Assembly: GCF_030704305.1 (NCBI RefSeq)
Contig: NZ_CP131935.1
Coordinates: forward strand, 2,790,001-2,854,000
DNA from: Massilia sp. R2A-15
Lineage (GTDB): Bacteria; Pseudomonadota; Gammaproteobacteria; Burkholderiales; Burkholderiaceae_D
Direction of reading: 5' to 3'
DNA: 64,000 nt
The notes beneath the pieces are model-generated. The model worked only from the letters and a program-made list of their open reading frames with translations. It was not told the origin of the DNA and searched no databases. The position numbers and the translations under genes are program-made. Position 1 is the first letter of the stretch, and every line of letters starts with the position of its first letter. This document shows positions 48,408 to 57,950 of this stretch, one piece after another.

Positions 48408-51185
48408 TTACTGCAGCTGCTTGAGCAAGGCCCGCGCGTCGCCCGCTTCGGCGAACTGCGTCGCGTCTTTCAGCAGCGCTTCAAGCTCCTTGCGCGCCGC
48501 GGCCTTGTCGCCCGATTTGAACAGTCCCAGCGCGACGTGATAGCGGATGTCGCGCGCCTGCGGCGACTTTGCGCTGGCTTTCTGCAGGATCGGCAGGCCG
48601 CGGCCGGTGTCGCCCTGCTCCACCAATATCCAGCCCAGCGTATCCATGATGACGGGATTGTCGCCGGCGACCTTGTACGCGTGTTCGGCGGCCGCCTGCG
48701 CGCGCGCATCCTGCGACTGCTGATACACCAGCGCCAGGTTGTTCAGCGCGATGACGTTGTCCGGATGGCGCTTGACGATCGCCTCGAATTGCGCCGCTGC
48801 CGCCTTGTACTGCTGGTCGGCGGCCAGCGCCTGCGCGCGGTACAGTTCCACGCGCAGGTCGTCCGGGTGCTGCTGCAGCCATTGCGCCAGGCGCCGCGCC
48901 GCTTCCTCCTGCCTGCCGGCCAGCTTCAGCGCGTTGTCGGTCTTGATGACCATCTCGTTGCTGCGGTTCAGCGCGAAGGCGCGGTCAAACGCGGCCACCG
49001 CCAGCGCCGGCTTGTGCTGCGCCATCAGCACATCGCCCTCAAGCTGGTAGCCGGCCGCCGCATTTGGATGGTTCTGCTGCATCTTCTCGGCGATCGTCAT
49101 CGCCAGCTCGTTCCAGTTCTTGCGCACGTACAGCTCGGCCAGCGCCAGCTGCGCCGCCGGGAAATCGGGCTGCATCGCCAGCGCCGCCTTGAGCCAGTCT
49201 TCGGCCTGCTGATGGCGCTTCATCACCATCAACAGCGCGCCGACCTGCATCTGCGCCTGCGCCGATCGCGGCAGCGCGGTCGCCAGCTTCTTGTAGGTGT
49301 CGAGCGCCTGCTCCTGCGCGGCGACGGCCAGCTGCCCCTTGCCGAGCAGGTCGAGCAAGTCGGGGTCGTCCGGATGCGTCACGCGCAGGCGCAGGACGAT
49401 GTCGAGCGCTTTCTGGTGCTGGCCCGTCTTCAGGTACTGGCCGATCAGGTTGACGGCCGGCCCTACCGCATCCGGATCGACCGCGGCGGCGCGTTCGAGC
49501 CAGCTGGTGGTCTCGCCGGCCTTCTTTTCGAGGGTGGCCAGCGTGGCGAAGGTGGACATCGCCTCGGTGCTGCGCGGGTTCTTGTCCAGGAACTGCTGCA
49601 GGTGCTTGCGGGCGCCGGCCGGATTGTTTGCGTCCAGTTCGATTTGCGCCAGGTTCGCGGCGGAGGCAAAGTACGATGGCTGCAGCGCCAGCGCCTTGAG
49701 GAAGCTGGCGCGCGCCTGCTTCACGTCGCCCTTGCCCAGGTAGGCCATGCCCTTCAGGTCCTGCACCGTCGCGTTGTCCGGCTGTTCCTTTTCAAGGTCG
49801 AGCGCGGCGGCGAACGCCTGGTCGAAGTGCTTCAGTCCCAGCTCGGTGCGCACCAGCGCGATGCCGGCCTGGTGCGAACCCTTTTCGAGCTTGGTGGCCA
49901 GCCGCAGGTCGCTGACCGCCTGCGCCGCCTGTCCCTTGCCAAGCTTGCTGAACGCGAGCGAGGTGCGCAGCCTGGCGGCGGCCGGGTCGAGCGCGCTGGC
50001 CTTCTCGAAATACTGGGAGGCGCGGTTGAAGTCGCGCGCCTGCATGTACGACTCGCCGGCCAGCGCCAGCATCTGCACGTCCGGTTGCGCCTGCTTCAGG
50101 GCCGGGGCCAGCACTTCCAGCGCCTGCGGCGTGTGACCGGTGCGCAGCAAGGTCGAAGCGAGCATCTTGCGCGCGTACGGGTTGTCGGGATTTTTTTCGA
50201 GGTAATGGCGCAGGTGATGCTCGGCCTGGTGCATCGATCCCAGGTTGAAATTGACGGCGCCGGCCAGCAGGATCGTCGGCATGTGCTCGGGCGCGACACG
50301 CAGCACGTTATGCACCGGTATCTGGGCGTCGACGCTCCGGCCTTCCGAGAAATACAACAGCGCCTGGGTGTAATGCAGCAGCAGGTTGCCCGGCGCCAGC
50401 ACGCGCGCCGTGTCGAGCTCCTGCTGCGCGGCCTCGAACTTGCCCAGCGCGATGTCGAGGTAGGCCTTCTCGATGTGCGCGGTGCGGTGCTCGGGATTGA
50501 TCGCCAGCACCTTGTCGTAAGTCGCCAGCGCTTTCTGCGACTGGTTCTGCGCGCGCAACAGGTCGCCCTGGAACCACAGCGCGTCGGTGCTGCGTGGCGC
50601 CGCCGCGATCGCCTGCGTCGCATAGCGTTGCGCCGCGTCGGCATCGCCCGTCAGGAACGCCAGGCGGCCCTGTCCGATCAGGGCCGGCGGGTAGTCGGGC
50701 TTCGCGCGCAGCACATCGCCGTAGAGTTGCCGCGCGTCGTCGAGTTTGCCCAGCGCCAGGTAGGCGTCGGCGCGCACGCACAGCAGCGCGGGATCCTTGC
50801 GACCCACTTCCTGCTGGGTTTCGTCGATCGTCTTCTGGAACTGCGCCTGCAGGTTCAGGGCCCTGCCGAGCAGCGGCATGGCGGCGCCGGCCGGGTGGCC
50901 CTGCTTGATCGCAAGCCGGACTTCCTTCTCCGCGCTGACCGGATCGTTAATGTCGAGATACACCGAGGCCAGCAGGAAACGCACTTCGGCATTGTCGGGC
51001 TTGGCGTCGAGGCTGTTTTTCAGGGTGATCACGGCCGCGTTCATCTCGCCCTTTTGCTGGTATTGCAGGGCCTTGGCCCGCAGCGCCGCATCCGACTCCT
51101 GGTCGCACCCCGCAAGGGTCGCGGAAAGCAACAATGTGGCGGCGATGTCGACAAGCACGCAACGCTTGTTGTTGAAATGCAACAT
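48408..51185 (-). CDS. prsT: PEP-CTERM system TPR-repeat lipoprotein PrsT
   Basis: 925 residues. Lipoprotein signal with lipobox LAGC near residue 28 (LLLSATLAGCDQESDAALRAKALQYQQKGEM). The rest is a long array of about 20 tetratricopeptide repeats (for example ALAGESYMQARDFNRASQYFEKASALDP). The length and N-terminal motif match PrsT, an accessory of the exosortase A/PEP-CTERM secretion-polysaccharide system. AAAGGAAA ribosome site before MLHFNNKR. Divergent from a PEP-CTERM gene. Confidence 0.88.
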   Translation of the reverse strand: MLHFNNKRCVLVDIAATLLLSATLAGCDQESDAALRAKALQYQQKGEMNAAVITLKNSLDAKPDNAEVRFLLASVYLDINDPVSAEKEVRLAIKQGHPAGAAMPLLGRALNLQAQFQKTIDETQQEVGRKDPALLCVRADAYLALGKLDDARQLYGDVLRAKPDYPPALIGQGRLAFLTGDADAAQRYATQAIAAAPRSTDALWFQGDLLRAQNQSQKALATYDKVLAINPEHRTAHIEKAYLDIALGKFEAAQQELDTARVLAPGNLLLHYTQALLYFSEGRSVDAQIPVHNVLRVAPEHMPTILLAGAVNFNLGSMHQAEHHLRHYLEKNPDNPYARKMLASTLLRTGHTPQALEVLAPALKQAQPDVQMLALAGESYMQARDFNRASQYFEKASALDPAAARLRTSLAFSKLGKGQAAQAVSDLRLATKLEKGSHQAGIALVRTELGLKHFDQAFAAALDLEKEQPDNATVQDLKGMAYLGKGDVKQARASFLKALALQPSYFASAANLAQIELDANNPAGARKHLQQFLDKNPRSTEAMSTFATLATLEKKAGETTSWLERAAAVDPDAVGPAVNLIGQYLKTGQHQKALDIVLRLRVTHPDDPDLLDLLGKGQLAVAAQEQALDTYKKLATALPRSAQAQMQVGALLMVMKRHQQAEDWLKAALAMQPDFPAAQLALAELYVRKNWNELAMTIAEKMQQNHPNAAAGYQLEGDVLMAQHKPALAVAAFDRAFALNRSNEMVIKTDNALKLAGRQEEAARRLAQWLQQHPDDLRVELYRAQALAADQQYKAAAAQFEAIVKRHPDNVIALNNLALVYQQSQDARAQAAAEHAYKVAGDNPVIMDTLGWILVEQGDTGRGLPILQKASAKSPQARDIRYHVALGLFKSGDKAAARKELEALLKDATQFAEAGDARALLKQLQ

Positions 51186-51318
51186 GAATTTCCTTTGGGC
51201 TTCAGGGTATGAGCGACTTGCCAAGCATGGTGGCATGTAAAAGATTGCGTTGCAACAATTTTTATGCCACTCTCCCTAGTCTGGATTGCAAGAAAGAATT
51301 GCATTACAGAAAAAGTAG

Positions 51319-51417
51319 TTGTCGAAATTATTTACAGTCGCCCCAGCCCTGCGATCGACGGAATCAGCTAAGCCGCTGATTTCAATGAAATGTTTATTCC
51401 AGGCATGATTCGTGCTA
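51319..51417 (+). promoter_or_regulatory. Upstream activating motif plus sigma-54 promoter of PEP-CTERM gene 2
   Basis: TTGTCGAAATTATTTACAG (51319-51337), identical at 17 of 19 positions to the motif at 7554, is followed 83 bp later by AGGCAT-GATTC-GTGCT (GG at 51402-51403, GC at 51414-51415). Confidence 0.7.
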
Positions 51418-51450
51418 TAGATGACACATAATTCCAAGGGATATCAGTCC

Positions 51451-52227
51451 ATGAAAAACCTCCTCCGCATCGCCGGGCTCACCCTGGCGCTGCTCGCGTT
51501 GCCTGCCGCGCAGGCCGGGAGCTTCACCGACAGCTATATCGGCGCCAATAACGCGGCCGATGTGATCGGTGCGAGCACCTACGACATCAGCGGCGCATCC
51601 ATCACCCGCGTCGGCAGCGTCCTGACGGTGACGATCAACACCGCGTTCGCCGGTCACGCCGGGATGGACACCTTCGCCAACGCCAAGGGGATCGGCTATG
51701 GCGACGTATTCCTGTCGCAACTGTGGAATCCGGCCGGCACGGCGGCCAGCGGCTACAGCACCGACAACGCCAACACCGGCACCGACTGGCAATACGGGTT
51801 CAGCCTGGATAACCGCTGGAGCAACAGCGGCGGCAAGTTCACGCTCTACAAGCTCGACGGCGCGAACAGCACCAACATCCTCAATTCGAATTCCTTCGTC
51901 ACCTGCGGCAGCGGCTGCACCTACCGCCAGGACCAGGAAGTGGCGGTCAATACGGCGGCCGGCACCACCGCGGTGGCGCAGAAAGTGGGCACGCAGGCGC
52001 TGCAGGGCGACTGGACCGTCACGGCCGACCAGTCGATCAAGTTCAGCATCAACGTCGCCAGCGTCTCGGACCTGATGACGTTCAAGTCCTTCGCCATGCA
52101 CTGGGGCGAAACCTGCCAGAACGACGTGATCGAGGGCATGACCAGCGTGCCGGAGCCGGCCGGCCTGGCGCTGCTGGGCATCGGCCTGTGCGGCGTGCTG
52201 GCAGTGCGCCGGCGCAGGAGCGCGTAG
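51451..52227 (+). CDS. PEP-CTERM sorting domain protein
   Basis: 258 residues. Signal peptide ends AQA (about residue 22). The body is Gly/Asn/Thr rich with cysteine pair CGSGC. The C-terminal signal is VPEPAGLALLGIGLCGVLAVRRRRSA: motif, hydrophobic helix, basic end. Start MKNLLRIAG is preferred over an ATG ten codons upstream because the latter breaks the signal peptide. Sigma-54 control is expected. Confidence 0.9.
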   Translation: MKNLLRIAGLTLALLALPAAQAGSFTDSYIGANNAADVIGASTYDISGASITRVGSVLTVTINTAFAGHAGMDTFANAKGIGYGDVFLSQLWNPAGTAASGYSTDNANTGTDWQYGFSLDNRWSNSGGKFTLYKLDGANSTNILNSNSFVTCGSGCTYRQDQEVAVNTAAGTTAVAQKVGTQALQGDWTVTADQSIKFSINVASVSDLMTFKSFAMHWGETCQNDVIEGMTSVPEPAGLALLGIGLCGVLAVRRRRSA

Positions 52228-52257
52228 CCGCAGTCCAACAGCAAGACCCGGCCACTC

Positions 52258-52288
52258 ATGCCGTCGTGGCAGCGACGGCATTTTTTTT
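52258..52288 (+). terminator. Intrinsic terminator after PEP-CTERM gene 2
   Basis: ATGCCGTCG-TGGCAG-CGACGGCAT with eight T. Confidence 0.92.
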
Positions 52289-52307
52289 GCGCGCGTCGCT
52301 TGCATTC

Positions 52308-52337
52308 ATACAGTCTTGGTGATTTAATTAACTGTAT
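52308..52337 (+). promoter_or_regulatory. ATACAGT/ACTGTAT inverted repeat at the MerR gene start
   Basis: ATACAGT at 52308-52314 and ACTGTAT at 52331-52337 flank 16 bp and the second arm overlaps the start codon. This suggests autoregulation of the MerR operon. Confidence 0.5.
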
Positions 52338-52767
52338 GAATACACCAGATCCCGCAGCCAGCTACTCGCTCAACGAATTGTGCGTGCTCGCCGAAATGAC
52401 CGCGCGCACCGTGCGCTACTACGTCCAGACGGGCCTGGTGGACCGCCCTGTCGGCGAAACCCGCGCGGCGCGCTACGGCGCACGCCATCTCGAACAATTG
52501 CTGCTGATCCGCAAATGGACGGCGGCCGGCTTGTCGCTCGAACGCATCCGCGAACTGCTGCACGGCGGCGAGCCGCCCATCCCGCCGCGTCCGCGCGCGC
52601 CCGGATCGATCGAGGTGTGCAGCCACCTGATCGTGGCCGACGGCGTCGAACTGGTCATCGAGCCGGGCCGCGCCGGCATGTCGCCCGAGCAGGTGCGCGC
52701 CTTCGCGAAAGGCGTGATGGCGCTGTTCGAGCAGCTTACCCACCCACCCGAAGGAGATCCAGCATGA
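52336..52767 (+). CDS. MerR-family regulator
   Basis: 143 residues. N-terminal MerR helix-turn-helix: YSLNELCVLAEMTARTVRYYVQTGLVDRP, then RYGARHLEQLLLIRKW and LSLERIRELL. The C-terminal part (about 85-143) has no metal-binding Cys pattern. Overlaps the VIT/VWA gene by ATGA, so the two form an operon. Confidence 0.9.
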   Translation: MNTPDPAASYSLNELCVLAEMTARTVRYYVQTGLVDRPVGETRAARYGARHLEQLLLIRKWTAAGLSLERIRELLHGGEPPIPPRPRAPGSIEVCSHLIVADGVELVIEPGRAGMSPEQVRAFAKGVMALFEQLTHPPEGDPA

Positions 52768-55043
52768 GCCATAGCGACACCGCCTGCCTGCGTACCCGCA
52801 GCGGCGACCCGGTGCTGCTCGAACACGTCGGCATCGACGGCGCCATCGCCGGCCTGCTGCTCAAGGTGTCGGTGGCGCAGCGCTTTCGCAATCCCTGCGA
52901 TCGGCATGTCGAAATCGTCTACACCTTCCCGCTGCCGTTCGGCGCGGTGCTGCTGGGCGTTGACGTGCGCCTGGGCGAGCGCGAACTGCGCGGCGCGGTG
53001 GTGGAAAAGCGCCAGGCCGCGCAGGACTACGAAGACAGCCTGGCCGCGGGCGACTGCGCCATCATGCTCGAGCAGAACCACGACCGCAGCTACAGCCTTA
53101 ACCTGGGCAACCTCGCCGCGGGCGAAACCTGCCTGGTGACGATGCGCTACGCCGAAACGCTGCAGTTCGAGCAGCGCGGCCTGCGCGTGTGCATCCCGAC
53201 GGTGATCGCGCCGCGCTTTGGCGACGCGGTGCGAGACGCGCGGCTGGCGCCGCAGCACGCCGCGGCGCCCAGCCTGCACGCCCATCATCCATTCGACCTC
53301 ACCTTGCGGCTGCCGCCGGAATTGACGCGCGCCCGGATCGGGTCGCCGAGCCACGCGCTCGCCAGCCAGATGGTGGGCGACGGCGTGACGCTGTCGCTGG
53401 CGCAGGCCGGGTCGCTCGACCGCGACTTCGTGCTGGTGCTGGAAGACCTTGCCCAGGATTCGTTCGCCATCGCCGCGCCCGACACGACGGCGCCGGGCCG
53501 CAGCGCCGCGCTGGCCAGCTTCTGCCCGCGCATTGCTGCCGCCGCGCCGCTGCCGGTGGTGGCCAAGCTGCTGGTCGACTGCTCCGGCTCGATGGCCGGC
53601 GACAGCATTGCCGCGGCGCGGCGCGCGCTGCAGGCGATCGTCGACAAATTTGACGCGCGCGACCGCTTTTCTCTGTCGCGCTTCGGCTCCACGGTGGAGC
53701 ACCGCGCGCGCGGCCTGTGGGCCGTGACCGAGCGCACCCGGCTGGCGGCGCGGCGCTGGGTCGGCGCGCTCGACGCCACGCTGGGCGGCACCGAAATGGA
53801 AGCGGCGCTGGCCTCGACCTTCACGCTCGGCGCCAACGTCCGCGCCGACGTGCTGCTGGTGACCGACGGCCAGATCCACGCGATCGACGGCGTGCTCGCT
53901 ACCGCAAAGGCGTCCGGCCACCGGCTGTTCATCGTCGCCATCGGCAGCAGCCCGGCCGAGAGCCACCTGCGCCGGCTCGCGCTGGCAACCGGCGGGGCCT
54001 GCGATTTCGTCGCGCCGGGAGAACGGGTCGAGCCGGCGGTGCTGCGCATGTTCGCGCGGCTGCGCTCACCGCGCCTGAACCGGCTGCGCGTCAGCTGGCC
54101 GGCTGGCGGCTGGACCTCGGCGCTGCCGGAGGCGGTGTTCGACGGCGACACGGTCAACCTGTATGCGCAGCTGGAAGGCGACGCCGGCGGCACTGTGCGT
54201 CTTTATGGCTGCGACGGCGATTGCCCGGAGCGGGAGATCGCCTGCGCCGTCATCGCTCCGGCCAGCGGCGAGGCGCACACGCTCGCACGGATGGCAGCCA
54301 GCGCCAGGGCCGCGGCGCCGGGAGTTCCACAAGAGGAAGCGCCGTCGCTGGCGCTCGACTACCAGCTGGTCACCGAGCGCACCAATTTCCTGCTGGTGCA
54401 CGAGCGCGCCGACGCGGACAAGCCAGCTGACATGCCGCCGCTGCTGCAGGTCGCGCCGATGCTGCCGGCGGGATGGGCTGGCGCAGGCTCGGTCGTCACC
54501 CGGGGTGGCGAAGGTTTCAGACAGCCCGCAGTATGGCGACGCCTGGACGCTGGAGGCGACGCGCTGTGCGTCGCCTCCAGCGTGCCGGCTTACGATGTTC
54601 CCGCATTCTTCCGCCGCAGCGGCAGCGAGACGATGGGCGCCGAGGGCCTGACGCCGCTGGGGCTGCACGAACTTCTGCGCGCCATGCCGAAGCCGCAATG
54701 GCCGCGCAGTTACGCGGACCTGCGCGGCATCGGCCTGGGCGCCGCTATCGTGGACTGGCTCGAGCTGGTGATGGGGGCGGGACAGGATGAACCCGACGTG
54801 GTGGCCGCTTTCCTGTTCGTGATGTGCGCGGACGATATCCGCACTGCCCTGCGGCAGCCGCGCATGGCGTCGGTCCGCAAGCTGATCACCCGGCTGCTGG
54901 CCCCATCCGCCGCGCCCGCGGAGGCGGGTGACGCCGAAGCGGCGCTTGCCGAACGCATCGCCGAGTCGCTGGCGGACATGACCGCGTCCGACTGGCCGCC
55001 CTGCGTGTTCGCGCTCGAGACCAGCGGCGCGGGTTGTGCTTAA
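52764..55043 (+). CDS. VIT and von Willebrand factor A domain protein
   Basis: 759 residues. VIT domain at about 15-140 (VSVAQRFRNPCDRHVEIVYTFPLP and GAVVEKRQAAQDYED). VWA domain at about 265-430 with the metal site DCSGSMAGDS and TLGGTEMEAAL and VTDGQ. A long C-terminal part has ALDYQLVTERTNFLLVHER, common to this family, and a helical end. No signal peptide, so cytoplasmic. AAGGAG ribosome site. Function in bacteria unknown; the coupled MerR gene suggests stress induction. Confidence 0.9.
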   Translation: MSHSDTACLRTRSGDPVLLEHVGIDGAIAGLLLKVSVAQRFRNPCDRHVEIVYTFPLPFGAVLLGVDVRLGERELRGAVVEKRQAAQDYEDSLAAGDCAIMLEQNHDRSYSLNLGNLAAGETCLVTMRYAETLQFEQRGLRVCIPTVIAPRFGDAVRDARLAPQHAAAPSLHAHHPFDLTLRLPPELTRARIGSPSHALASQMVGDGVTLSLAQAGSLDRDFVLVLEDLAQDSFAIAAPDTTAPGRSAALASFCPRIAAAAPLPVVAKLLVDCSGSMAGDSIAAARRALQAIVDKFDARDRFSLSRFGSTVEHRARGLWAVTERTRLAARRWVGALDATLGGTEMEAALASTFTLGANVRADVLLVTDGQIHAIDGVLATAKASGHRLFIVAIGSSPAESHLRRLALATGGACDFVAPGERVEPAVLRMFARLRSPRLNRLRVSWPAGGWTSALPEAVFDGDTVNLYAQLEGDAGGTVRLYGCDGDCPEREIACAVIAPASGEAHTLARMAASARAAAPGVPQEEAPSLALDYQLVTERTNFLLVHERADADKPADMPPLLQVAPMLPAGWAGAGSVVTRGGEGFRQPAVWRRLDAGGDALCVASSVPAYDVPAFFRRSGSETMGAEGLTPLGLHELLRAMPKPQWPRSYADLRGIGLGAAIVDWLELVMGAGQDEPDVVAAFLFVMCADDIRTALRQPRMASVRKLITRLLAPSAAPAEAGDAEAALAERIAESLADMTASDWPPCVFALETSGAGCA

Positions 55044-55498
55044 GCGGACAGGTTCAGGGTCTGGCGCAGCGCCAGCAGCGGCGCGACGACCTCGTCCAGG
55101 ATGAAGGGTTTGACGACGAAGTGGTCGAAGCCCGCGGCGCGCGCGCTGGCCTTGTCGTCCGGGTGGTGGCGGCCGGAGACGGCGATCAGCAGGCTGGCCG
55201 CGGTTTCGGGCAGCGCGCGCAGGCGGCTCGCCAGCGTGAAGCCATCGACGCCGCCGAGGACCAGGCCCGAACACACCGCGTGCGGTTGGAATTCCGGCGC
55301 CAGCGCGAGCGCCTGGTCCGCGCTGGCGGCGCAGGCGACGGCGCAGCCGTGATGCTCGAGCAGCGTGCCGAGCAAATCGAGCATCTCGGGGTTGCGGTCG
55401 ACGACCAGCACCCGCAGCGCCGCTTGCGCGAGCGCGCCGGCAGGGATATTTTGAACAACGCGGCGGGCGGGCGCGCCGCCGTCAAATTCGTAACTCAT
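55040..55498 (-). CDS. Degenerate receiver-domain protein
   Basis: 152 residues. Residues 28-148 follow the response-regulator receiver fold: LRVLVVDRNPEMLDLL, VSGRH (S108) and FVVKPF (K130). The phosphorylation site region reads HAVCSGLVLGGVDGF; the position of the usual Asp aligns with S77/G78. Without it the domain cannot be phosphorylated normally. No output domain. The stop codons of this gene and the VIT/VWA gene share the bases TTAA. Confidence 0.75.
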   Translation of the reverse strand: MSYEFDGGAPARRVVQNIPAGALAQAALRVLVVDRNPEMLDLLGTLLEHHGCAVACAASADQALALAPEFQPHAVCSGLVLGGVDGFTLASRLRALPETAASLLIAVSGRHHPDDKASARAAGFDHFVVKPFILDEVVAPLLALRQTLNLSA

Positions 55499-55814
55499 TC
55501 TTCGTTCCTTAAAGGCCGAACCTGGTGGTGAAGGTAATAACAGGATAGGTGCGGCGACAAGGCGAAAAGCGGTCGCGCATGACTTCAGGGCACGCTGTTG
55601 GCAATTGGCGTGCGGGTCAGTATGCTGGGTGGTTCACGGAGGCGAACAGTGGAAGCAGGCGCCGGCGGGTGTCAGGCCGACAAGCCGGGATCCCCAGAAC
55701 GGGGAAACGACTGCGTGCAGTGTAGCAAAACATGCGAGTCTTGTCTTGCGGCACTGCCGATTGTTACATTAATGCGGTCGCGGCGCCACGCGAACGCTGC
55801 TTTTCAGGAAACTC
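55499..55814. other. Intergenic region without a recognised gene
   Basis: 316 bp between divergent genes for the receiver protein and a small protein. Short frames here lack coding character. No terminator or repeat family element seen. Confidence 0.4.
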
Positions 55815-56066
55815 ATGATCGAATGCAATCGAAAGATGGAACAGGCCAGGCGGGATTTCTCGCTCGGGAAGCTGAGCGCCGCGGTGCTGATCCGCGTGCC
55901 GATGAGCCGGTCAGGCTGGACGGTGCGGCTGAGCGGCGGCAAGGGCGACGCCGGCATGCTGCTCGACGTGAAGACGCTCGAAGCGCAGGTGTTTGACACC
56001 CTCGACGGCGCCGCGCAGGCGCTGGAACTGATCGGCTTCCGCTTCGAACAGCTCAAGCTGGCCTGA
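55815..56066 (+). CDS. Small protein of unknown function
   Basis: 83 residues, soluble: MIECNRKMEQARRDFSLGKL, then WTVRLSGGKGDAGMLLDVKTLEAQVFDTLDGAAQALELIGF. CAGGAAAC ribosome site. Looks like a compact alpha/beta domain; no family I can name with confidence. Confidence 0.6.
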   Translation: MIECNRKMEQARRDFSLGKLSAAVLIRVPMSRSGWTVRLSGGKGDAGMLLDVKTLEAQVFDTLDGAAQALELIGFRFEQLKLA

Positions 56067-56138
56067 GCGGCCTCTGGAGGCAGTGGTACCCCGGGGACTC
56101 GGCGTCCCGCCATTGTTGGAGTGACACCGTCACAAAAC

Positions 56139-56166
56139 AAAACCGGGCCACGCGGGCCCGGTTTTT
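56139..56166. terminator. Bidirectional intrinsic terminator
   Basis: AAAACCGGGCC-ACGCG-GGCCCGGTTTTT between two convergent genes; A-run and T-run on either side let it work for both. Confidence 0.88.
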
Positions 56167-56185
56167 GCGGAATACGGTCGCATCT

Positions 56186-56470
56186 TTACGGTTTGGCCTT
56201 GAGCTCCGCTTTCGCTGCCTTTTCCTTGGCCCTGGCGTCTTTCTTGCAGGCCTTCTCCTCGGCGCCCTTCATTTTCTTGCACTCTGCCATCGCCATTTTC
56301 TCGTCGGCTTCAATTTGCTTCTTCGCCGCCTTGCGCTCGGCGTGGGTCATGTGGGCGACTGGCGGCGCGGTGGTAGCGGCCGGTGCGGTCGTCGCAGCTT
56401 GCGGTGCGGCAAACGCGGAGGCGGACAGGGCGATCAGGCTTGCGGCGGTGAGGCTCAAAATGGTTTTCAT
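56186..56470 (-). CDS. Small exported Lys/Ala-rich protein (PsiF-like)
   Basis: 94 residues. Signal peptide at 1-22 (LTAASLIALSASAFA). A short Thr/Pro linker, then HMTHAERKAAKKQIEADEKMAMAECKKMKGAEEKACKKDARAK with two cysteines, resembling PsiF-type periplasmic repeats. Role unknown. Confidence 0.65.
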   Translation of the reverse strand: MKTILSLTAASLIALSASAFAAPQAATTAPAATTAPPVAHMTHAERKAAKKQIEADEKMAMAECKKMKGAEEKACKKDARAKEKAAKAELKAKP

Positions 56471-56561
56471 AATTCATCCTTTGAAGAAATCAATGAAAGA
56501 GACCCGAGATGCGAACGGTTAACGCCTGAACGAATCGGCGGGTTGACGCGATTCCATTGTT

Positions 56562-57950
56562 TCATTCATCGCCGCTGCGTTTATCCTGCCGCACCTGCGC
56601 CAGCGCCTCGACGCGGATCAGCCCCTCGGCGGCCGCGTGCGAGGCTGCGGCCACGCTGTCGGCCGCCAGCACCAGCTGCGCACCGGAGTTGCTGACCTCC
56701 TCCGTCAGCCGGTCCAGCGCCTCGATCCGCTGCGGGTCCGGATTGACGTTGCGGATATAGATGACGCGCACCGACTGGGGATGGCGGCGCAGGATCTCGG
56801 CGTAGATTTCGGGGTCGCGCTCGCCGCTGTCGCCGATCAGGACGAACTTCAGATCGGGATAGGCGCGCAGGATCGATTCGATTTTGTCGAGCTTGTGATT
56901 GCGCGCCAGTTCCGGCTTGATCAGCGAGCGCACGCTCAGTTCGCGCAGCATCAGGGGGCCGAGCGGAATCCCCTGCAGGCGCATGAATTCGACCAGCGGC
57001 TCGAACAGGTGCCAAGGGCTGCTCGACACGTAGAACACCGGATTGGCTTCGTTGCCGGCCGCGCCCTCGTGCAAGGCGCGGTAGAACGCGGCCACGCCCT
57101 TGAACGGCCGGCGCGTATGCGGATTCAGGCGCGCCAGCATCAGGGCCATGTTCACCTTGTTGGTCACGTTGGTCCAGACCACCGTGTCGTCGATGTCGCT
57201 GATCACGCCGAAGCGCGCCGACGCCGGCGGCACCAGCACTTCGGCGGCCGCGCGCACCGGTGCGCCGCCCGGTGGGGCGGGCAGCTCGAGATCGACCGAA
57301 TGCCAGCCGCTGCGTTCGAGCGGCGCCGGCAGCGCGATCTCGAACTGGAAGTAGCCGCCGCGGTCGGTGAGCGTCTCTGTCTCGACGCCATTGAAGCTGG
57401 CGCGCACGCGGGCGCCGCGCACCTCGTCCGATTCGAGCCGCTGGTACAGTGCGGCGAGGTTGCGCCAGCCGCTGTCTTCCAGGCCTTGCGGCCGGAAGGC
57501 GCGTTCGTCGAGCACGCGCCCGCGCACGCTTAGCATGGTGACGTTGCCGAAGCCGATGTACGGGATGATCATCAGCGACGAACCGCCGCGCAGTTGGCGG
57601 CCGATGAAGCGCCAGGCGTCCCCGGCGATCTTGCCGGCGGCGCCAGCGACGCGACGTGTGGGGGCTCGCTTCGGCGCGGCAGGCTCTGGCGATCTACCTG
57701 CGGCGCCGCGCTCCAGCCAGACCACGGCGCCGTCACGTGAGGCCTGGCGCAGCGCAGCGGCGATAGCGTGATCGTCGGCGGGATCGACAGGCTCCTTCAA
57801 CGGGACCACCCTCACGCCGGCGTCGCGCAGGCGCTCCAATGCGATTTCTGATGACGCGGAGGGGTTGAGATGGACAATGGCGCCGGCGCCGGGCGGATCG
57901 TTTTGTAGAGCCGTAAGCCCCGCCTCCGTGAGAACCAGGAACGACATCAT
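56562..57950 (-). CDS. App1-like phosphatidate phosphatase domain protein (DUF2183)
   Basis: 462 residues. C-terminal App1/DUF2183 domain (from about 250) with the HAD-type catalytic motif ISDIDDTVVWTNVTNK, PVFYVSSSPWHL and VLIGDSGERDPEIYAE. An N-terminal part resembles a Rossmann-like segment, then a beta-sandwich domain (VRASFNGVETETLTDRGGYFQFE). AAGGAG ribosome site; two adjacent ATGs. Substrate in bacteria unknown. May overlap an upstream small frame by ATGA. Confidence 0.85.
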   Translation of the reverse strand: MMSFLVLTEAGLTALQNDPPGAGAIVHLNPSASSEIALERLRDAGVRVVPLKEPVDPADDHAIAAALRQASRDGAVVWLERGAAGRSPEPAAPKRAPTRRVAGAAGKIAGDAWRFIGRQLRGGSSLMIIPYIGFGNVTMLSVRGRVLDERAFRPQGLEDSGWRNLAALYQRLESDEVRGARVRASFNGVETETLTDRGGYFQFEIALPAPLERSGWHSVDLELPAPPGGAPVRAAAEVLVPPASARFGVISDIDDTVVWTNVTNKVNMALMLARLNPHTRRPFKGVAAFYRALHEGAAGNEANPVFYVSSSPWHLFEPLVEFMRLQGIPLGPLMLRELSVRSLIKPELARNHKLDKIESILRAYPDLKFVLIGDSGERDPEIYAEILRRHPQSVRVIYIRNVNPDPQRIEALDRLTEEVSNSGAQLVLAADSVAAASHAAAEGLIRVEALAQVRQDKRSGDE

